64,000 bases of DNA from Anthopleura xanthogrammica (taxonomy: Eukaryota; Cnidaria; Anthozoa; Actiniaria; Actiniidae): NCBI GenBank assembly GCA_964019055.1, contig OZ025208.1, positions 11,901,597 to 11,965,596 on the forward strand. The letters are read 5' to 3'. The notes beneath the pieces are model-generated. The model saw only the letters and a program-made list of their open reading frames with translations, was not told where the DNA came from and did no database searches. Position numbers and translations under genes: made by a program. Positions 41,101 through 50,100 of the stretch are shown one piece after another (positions within the stretch are counted from its first letter, which is position 1; the number at the start of each line of letters is the position of its first letter).

Positions 41101-44100
41101 CAAAGTTAAGATCCAGAATGCCTTTGAATCGTCCGAAGAAATAAAAGAGGAGCTTTCCAAAGAGATTCTAGAGGCAAGAAAGAAACTCTTTGAGCTGGAA
41201 GGCCTTTACAGAATTACAAAGAACGAGAATGAAACTGCAAAGGAAGTAGACAGGCAGAAAATCTCGAAACTAGAGAGCCAGGTTGAGAATCTCCAAAGAC
41301 AAAAGACACAGCTTCAGCAGCAGTTAGAAGAAACGCGTGAAAACTTGAAAAGGAACATAGACGAGGCGTATAAACTTAGAGAGCTTCTAGATGAAAGACA
41401 GAGGGATTCAGACGCTCAACAAAAAGGTGTCCGCTCCAATGCAAATCTCGTCGAGAAACTTCAGTCTGAAAAGAATACCGTGACAAGAGAGCTCGAAATG
41501 ATTAGCATAGAGCTGACCACAACTTGCTCAGCTGTGCAGACGTATAAGGAAGAGAAGACTGATGTTGCTCAAGAACTGGAATCTGCTCAAGAAAAATTGA
41601 CTGAGTGGGAAAATGCGTACAAGATTCTGCAAGAAGAACAAGACAACATGCTAAGAGAACTGAAGACTGCCGAGCAACGATTCAATAATGTTGAAGGAGA
41701 CTTCAATCATAATCAAAAGAAATTTGATCAAGAAGTTCATTCGAGTCAGCTGAAGATAATAAAGTTGGAATCGCAGGTACAGAATATCATAAAGCAGAGG
41801 GATTCCCTCAGGGATCAACTTGAGGATGTCAAAAACGAACTGAAAAGAAACAAAGTTGACTACTCTTCATTACAGAAAGAGTTTATCGAGCATCAAAAGA
41901 GATGTGATATCTACCGCAATGATCTGATCTCAAAGACTCACGAACTCGAAAAGCTAGAAACGGAGAAGCAATCTCTGGAGCGCAAAATTGAACTTCTGAA
42001 GAACCAACTTACGACTTCTGAGCTGAAGGGTGGTGCCTCAAAACAACGCAAGAATGATCTCGAAAGCGACCTTACCAACGCTGAGGAGCGATTAGCTGAA
42101 CTCGAGTACAATTTTGACCAATTAAAACGAGAGAAAGAAGACACACAAAGAGAGCTTCATGGTGTGACATGCAAGTTAAACGAGATTGAAATTTCCTATG
42201 GAAAAGCACAAGAAAGAATAAAAGAGTTAGAAGGACACCTTAATAATGCGAGGAGGACTATAACAGAGCTAGAGGAAGAGGTGTTTGCGCTTAGGAGCAG
42301 CGTCACAGAACATGAAGCGGTTTATGGACACAGTTCTGGAAATCTCGATGATCTGGAGTACCAGCTTGAAGTTACTCAACAGAGTATGACGGAGTTGGAG
42401 TCATCGTACGACTTCAGTGAACGAGAAAAAGATGACTTGAAGCAGCAGCTACAGCATGCAGAGAGAAAGATCGCAGAACTCAAAGTTTCTTTGCAAAAGA
42501 ACGAAGAAGAATATGATGATTTGGAAAGGGAGTTGGATTCTACAAAGGGCCGAGTATCAAAGCTCGAACTGCAGCTTAGTAACGCGCAGAAGCAAAAGAC
42601 GCAGTACAAGGAACAGCTTGATGAGTCAAAAGCCAAGCTTGCGAAAACCAAAGACGAACTCTTCTCTCTACAAAGAGAATTGTCCGACTACCAACGCAGT
42701 CTGGATAATTTAAAGAAAAATAAGGGGACGAAAGAAAGTACCTTAGCAGATCTCAGAAACAAATGTTCGCTCTTGGAGTCTACCTTGAATCAAACTGATG
42801 ATGTTCTTCATCAGGAACAGACGAAGAACGAGCTCATGGAACTGGATAAACAAGCCTTGCACGAAGAACTGCTGCATACACAGCAGAAGATACAAGAACT
42901 TGATGCAGCTCTTCACATCAGCGAAGAAGAAAAAATACGCCTTGAGGAGGAGGTACAGTTGTTCTACAAGCAAATTTCTGAACTCCAAGCAAGTTACCAT
43001 ATCTGTGAACAGGAAAAGCTTGATGCTCAGAGACAGGTTTCAGTGCTGGAGCAAAAGGAGACAAAGCTTATCATCCTTCTTGAACAAATCAAGAAGGAGA
43101 AGGAAATCTTTGAAACAAAAGCACAAGAATCCGAGAACTCCAACAGAAAAATTGCCGAAGAATTACGCATCGTTAAAGCGCGGGCACAAGAGTATGAAAA
43201 ATCTTGTTCAGATGTCACCGGTACTTATAAGCTGCAAGAGAATATTGTGGAAGAATGTAAGACTAAGATTGCAGCGCTGAGTTCAGAGAACGAGTTCTTG
43301 AACGCCCAGATTGACTCGTTGAAGCAAAACCATCTCAATCTTGAGAATGATAAGAAACGACTCCAAGAAAAAATACGCGACACTACTGAGGAACTGATCA
43401 AGTTGAAACCTCTACATGAAGCAACCCAGAAGAAGAAAGAACAACTTGAGACAGACATGCAGAGTACTCGCAGGAAACTGGCCACCTTAGAGACAAGTGC
43501 CAAAAGAACAGAAGAAAAGTTAGAGAATGTAGAGAAGGAGTTGCAAGTATGTAAAGATAACATTTCCAAGCTTGAAACTGAACTTGCTGCGGCTAAGAGA
43601 AGAGCGGACAGTCTGGAAGTTGACTACCAAACTGTTTCAGATGACCTTGAAGAAGCAAGAAGTGACCTCAGAGCCGCCGAAGAGAGAAACGTTACACTTG
43701 CTCTGCAGCAAGACAGGAAGAACACTGACCAAAAGTCACAAGAGCAGCAATCATTTGACCTTGAAAGAAAGCTGGATAATCTTGATGACGACAACGTGAA
43801 CCTACGACAGCATAAAGAACTCCTTGAAGACGAAATAATTGAAGCCAGAAACCAAGTTTCCAAATTGGAGGTAACAGTTGAGACGTTAACAAGACAAAAG
43901 AGAGAAATCAAAGATCAGCTTGATATATCTAAAGACAGGATCATCCAATTGAAAGAAGAAGGACTGAAAACTGGCAGCCAGTTGCTGGAACAGCAAGGAA
44001 TGGCAGAGTCTCTGAAAAGGGCCATCGAGAAGAAAGCAAAATTGATCGATGAGCTTCAAGAAACGATCAGCAATATGGAAAAAGAACTGGAAGTTTTGAA

Positions 44101-47100
44101 GAAAGAAAAAATGACTCTTCAGTTGTCCTGTGACGCTTTAAAGAACGAGAGTAGGGAACAAGAGAACAAGATCTTTGACTATGAATCAAGAATTGAAGAC
44201 TTCAAACAACAGGTTATTGAGCTCACAGAAATCCATACCAAGCTCGAAGAACAAACGACTTTCCAAGTCAGGGACCAGACAGTTGTGGAGACTGAGATAA
44301 GGGCGTTGCAAAGAGACCGCAACCAACTGAGGTCTGACTTAGATGATGCTTTGGTCAAGCTGGTAAAGGAAACTGAAGATAAAACCCGTGCGCAAAAACT
44401 ACTGGAAGACTATAAAAACAGCTCAGAGAAACACGCAAGAGATGTCCAAAAGAGAGAAGAAATTATTGCAACGCTTCGGGAAACCAACATCAAGTTTGAA
44501 ACAGAATTGTCGAGTCTCAAAGAAGAAGTTATGGAAGCACGTGAAAGCTTTAAGGACACTGGCACGAAGAATGATGAGCTCTTGGACAAAGTCAAGACGT
44601 CTAAGTTTACTATAACAAACCTGGAAGACACTGTCACGAGTCTAGAAAAGGAACACCACTCGTTGACTTCCCAGCTGAAACTCAAAGAGACTAAATGTCA
44701 CGAGCTTGAGCAAAAGTACAAGAAATCTTACCAAGCTGAAACTGAACTGAGAGAAGAATTAAGAAACTGTACCTTCAACCTGAATGAGCTAGATTCTGAA
44801 CACAAGATATTTGTTCAGCAACAGACACAGACGAGGAAAGAGGTTACGGTCCTAGAAAGGAAGATAGTAGAACTAGAAGCGACGTACGAGAAGTGTGATA
44901 TGGAAAGAAGAAGTTTAAGGCAAGAAGTTGTCGTTACAAAGAACAAGATTACTGATTTGGAGCTGCAGTTGGAATATGAGATTAGTGAAAAGAATACTGT
45001 ACAAGATGAGCTACAGCAGACAACTTCAGAGAATGATAGTCGTCAAAACACCATCAATGAGTTGGAAAAAGCCATCATGGATCTTAAGGTTCAACTTGAA
45101 GCTACAAACAAGGAGCTAGAAGACAAGGATGAGAAGATCAAACAGCTGAAGTCTCGAAAGAGTTTCCTAGAAGGGCAGCTAGAAGCGATGAAGCAAAGCC
45201 TCTCTAGCAGCAAGGAGGAGTGTGAGAGACTTCAGCAAGAGCAAAGCGCCGTTCAACGTGAGAAACTTACCTTGAGCAAAAGAATTTCAGAGCTTGAGAG
45301 TAAGCTGGAGAAGGAAAAAACTTCGCGGGAAAAGATCATGGATGAATTAAAATTGAACGAAAATGAGCTTCGATCCCTTAGAATACAACTTGAGGATTGC
45401 TTATTTGAGAAAGAAAGGCTGAACCAAGGACTAGAGGAGTACAGAACGACGGCGATGAACTTCAAGAACGAAGTTGTTGCGTTACAGAGGAATTTTACCG
45501 AAGCTGAAGGACAGTGCGAAATCTTAAATGAAGCACTCGAAGATCGTGATGCAACGATAGCACAGTTGAAAGAAACAAGAGAGGTCTTGCAAAAAGACAT
45601 CAATGAAATGAAACTGACTTTAAAAAGAAAAGATCAAGAGCTTGAGTCCCTGAGGGCGAAGAGAGAGGAGCTTGAAAATGCGCTGAATTCTGCTTTGAAC
45701 AAACTCACTGAACTAGAGAGTTCTTATGAAATGATCAAGGCATCTGGGAAGAGGTACGAAGAGGAGATTACGTCATTGCAGGAACGCATCTCCAAAACTG
45801 AAGACAAACTTCTCGAAAGTCAAGAGAAAGAGATGACACTGAGACAAGAGCAAGTTGTCATCAAAGCACAGTTAACAAAGCTTGAGACGAGTTATCAGTT
45901 CTTGCTGGATAAGAATACCGAAACAGAAAAAGAGCTGGATATTGTTCGAATGGAATTTGATTCCACGCGTCGCAGGCATGAGGAAGACGCTACTGAGCTC
46001 GAGGATTTGAGGTCCGAAATTACTAAAAGTAAAAATAAAATGTTCAAGCTTGAAACACAGGTCGAGAAACTGGGAAAAGACAAGCTGGACATTGAGAGAC
46101 GTTACGAAGAAGTTTCAGTCAAAGCAAACAAGTACGATAGTGAGATCTTGCCAATGGAACGCAAAGTGAACGAACTTGAAATCCAAAACGATTCCCATAT
46201 GAAAGAGCTTGAAAACAAAAAAGAAATCATTGAATCTTTGACCGATGAGAAAGACAACCTTGAGAATAATGTATGGGATGTTCAGAGTCAACTTATGAAT
46301 GCACAATCAAGTCTTGAAACATTACAGAAAGCAAAAGAGGTGATGGAGAAAGATTTGTTTGATTCTATGAAGCAATGCTCTGACTTTGAACTCCGATACG
46401 AAACGACCAAACAAGAGAATGAAGAAATTCAGAAAGAGCTCATAGAGGGACAAGCAAAATTGAACCGACTTGAAGAAGAAATGAAAAGAACTGTGAAAGA
46501 GTTAGCAGATGTCAAGAACGAGAAACAAGACTTGAAGGGAAAAGCTTCCCATAGGAAAGACGAGGTGAATCGCTTGGAGCGTGAGTTAGCTGACAAGGAA
46601 TCAGAAATGAGGCGTTTGAAACGTGATCTTGAAAATACAGAAGAGCGATTGACGTCAGTTGAGCTTCAAAACGAGGAAATGGACAAAGAACTTGAAAATA
46701 CGTACAAATTGTACGAAGACGAAGAGGATAAACTAGCTGATACACAAGGAAACCTGTCAAGGACTCAGGCAGAGCTGGATGAAAAGGACCAAAGATTGAC
46801 TGACTTGGAGCAAACGTACAAGATGTGTCTAGAAGAGGGGAGAATCTTGAAGCAGGATATCATGAGCTGTAGAGAAAAGGTTGCAGATATGAAAGCAAGT
46901 TATCAGGAATCTCTAAATGAAAGCAACAATATGCGCCAAGAGATTGCATCTGTCAATCAACAAATATCCCATGTTCAATCAAGGAATGAAACCCTTTCTA
47001 AGGAAAAGGACAATCTGAAAAGAAATTATGATGATCTGAAAAGTGAGAAGAATGAGCTGAAGGCTGCATGTGATAGCTTGCAAAGGGAGAAGACAAGACT

Positions 47101-50100
47101 CGAGACGGAGAACCAACAACAGCAACGTCAGCTAGATGATCTTCAGAGCAATTTGGAGAAACTTAATAAAGAGAAGAAAGATACTAATGGTGATTTGTTG
47201 GACACCAAGAACGAGCTCTCAAGTCTCAAGTCTTTACATGAGGACCTAAAGAAGCAATACGATACGAAAGACAGAAATAATAAGGAGCTAGAAAAGAAAT
47301 ACAACAAACTGGAGCTGGAGCATAGTGAATGCTTTAGAACGAAGAACTTGATGCAAACTCAAATAAATGGTGCGGATAGAAAGGTAACGGATCTAGAACA
47401 GAGTGTAGAATACTTGAATGAAAGAGTTAAAAATCAGCAGAATGATCTACTAGATTCTTCAAAGAAAGCGTCAAGTCTAGATCAAGAGCTAACAGCAGCA
47501 CGTAACAAGGTGGTGAGACTAGAAGCCTTTGATGAGACAAATAAAGAAAAGAACAAGCGTCTCTCTGATGAGTTGATTAAGGTTGAGCAAAATGCTGCGG
47601 AACTGGAACAAGCATTGACAATTATGCAAGAGAAACAACCTCGAATGCAAAAGGACCTGCTGGACGCCACCAAGAAAGCTACTGAGTTTGAAATGGCTTT
47701 GAACGCGTCTCAGGCACTAAAGACCCAGCAGCAGCAAGATCTTAACAATGCCAAGAGCAAATGTATCACGTTACAAAGTGACTTGCAGAAGGCACTAAAG
47801 GAAAAAGCAAATCTAGAGAGCCAGTTTGAAGATACTAAAGGCAAGCTAGAGAACCTGAAGCTTGATAGCACCCAGAGTCAAAGACAGCTGGTAACCCTGA
47901 AGCACGACGTTGAAAGTTACAGAACCGAAAGCAATGAGAAACAACTGCTGATTGATGCATTTGAAGTAGAGAAGTCGGTCATAGGAAATGATCTCAAAGA
48001 TACCAGAAATGCTCTCACGACCACCAAGTTGGACCTAGAAGAAATGAAGAGGGTAAATGATGACTTGAAGTCTGACTTCAGTGACATTCAACAACAAGTT
48101 AATGATCTAAAATCTCTTAATGAGACGCTGAAAATCCAGAACGAACAGTTGTTGGAAGAGAAGAAGGTTGCTGAGACAAATTACAAAGAATCGAAGTATC
48201 TTCTTGATACGATGCAATTGGAAACGGAAACATTGAACGCAGAGTTGGTAGAAGCAACGGAAAATAATGAAGTTGCTGCACAACTCGACACTGTGACAGA
48301 AGAAAAAGAGAAGTTGAGGAATGAATTAGATTCGTTGAATGAAGAACTGGAATCCTTGAAAACAGTTTATGAAGATATTTCCAAGGATAAAGGCCAGCTG
48401 GAAGATCAACTTAGCTCGACTGTAGAAGAGTTGGATGATTATCGTGACAAGAATCAAAATCTACACACGGAAAACACCAAGGTAACATATGAGTTGGAAT
48501 ATGTTAAAGAGAAACTGGAGAATTTGGAGCAATCAAGCCAGGACGTTGATTCTCAGAAAGAAAGATATCAAGAAAAGGCTAACGAGTTGGAACGAAGTAT
48601 TGCACAACTAGAAGCCGACTACGAGTTCAGCCAGGCGAAAATCAATGATCTGCAAAAGGACCTTTCATTTGCTGAAGATAAGGTGAAATTTCTCGATACG
48701 ACGGTGTCTCGAAGCAAGATGAGAGAGGAAGCACTTGAGAGTGAGAATCTCGAGAACCACAAGAAGGCCTCAACAATGGAATACGAGCTGCAGTCTTCGC
48801 GCGAAATTCTTGATGATCTTCGTTCCGAGTTTGTAAATTCAGAGAAGGAGAATTCCGACCTGCGCAACGAAGTACTTGATGCCCAACGAAAGATACACGA
48901 TTTCGAATCGAAACTCGAAGACGCTAACGAAAAGATACGAAGCCGTCAAAGAGAATTGGTGCAATCCCAAGATTTGATTGCTGCACCTGTTGAAGCGGTG
49001 ATGCTAGGAGATGACATTGACAATACTGATAAAGCTAACACCACAAACAAACATAATGAAACTGCAGCGTTAAGATCTCAGATTTCGACACTGGAATTCG
49101 AACTTGATGGCGCAAATAAAGAGAGAGACAGCCTTGCTTCGTATCTCGAAGAGCTCAAGAACGCAAAAGATGCTGATCGAGATGACGTGAACAACATGAG
49201 ACGAAAAGTTCAAGAACTAGAGATGCATTGTGAGCAATTCAAACGAGGACTAACGGAAAAGGCAGAACAAATTGAAGAGTTAAGAAAACAAAAGACTTCT
49301 CTAGTTTACGAGGTTGAAACTTTGAAGAACGAAAATCTGAACAAAGACAAAGTGAATGAAGATGCAGTAGTTGAGAATGAGAAGTTCAAGAATGATTTCG
49401 ACAACCTGATGAACCAGATAAGTCAGCTTGAAGAGAAGTTACAAGCAAGTGAAAAAGAGAACGAAAGGATACGAAATGAATCCATTTCCACACACAATTT
49501 TCTGTGCGAGATGAAGGATGACAAAAATGACGTTGAGAATAACAATGGATTGCTGCAGCACGAGCTGCAGGTTACACAGAAGAGGCTATCAGAAACCGAA
49601 CTACAGCTCCAGGTACTGAAACGACAAAACGAAGCTCTCAAGAAGGAAGCAAAAAATGACAACGATTTTGAAATTAGAAAACTCAAGCAAGAAGTTGAAA
49701 AGTATGAGCGCTTGTACAAAGTCAGTGATAATGAAAAAACTAAACTGAAAAATGAGCTCATGGAGTTTAGTAACAAGAATCAAACTGTGCAAAGTGAGAA
49801 GAGATCTCTGGAGAATGAAGTGATGACATTGAGGAAAAGAATAACAGAATCCGAGAAGAGCTACGAGAGAACGGAGGAAAGAGAAACAGATTTGCAGAAC
49901 GAAATCCTTGAAATGCAGCGCAAGTATTCCAAGATGGAATCCATGTATTACGAGAGTCAGGAAGAGGAACGTACACTCAGAAGAAAAGCCGACTACGCTG
50001 ACAACAGACTCCAAAGTCTGACAGAAGAACTCGAGGATAAAACTCTAAAACTAGAAGAACTGCAGCTCGAATGGGAAAGTAAGCAGTACGATGATGAAAT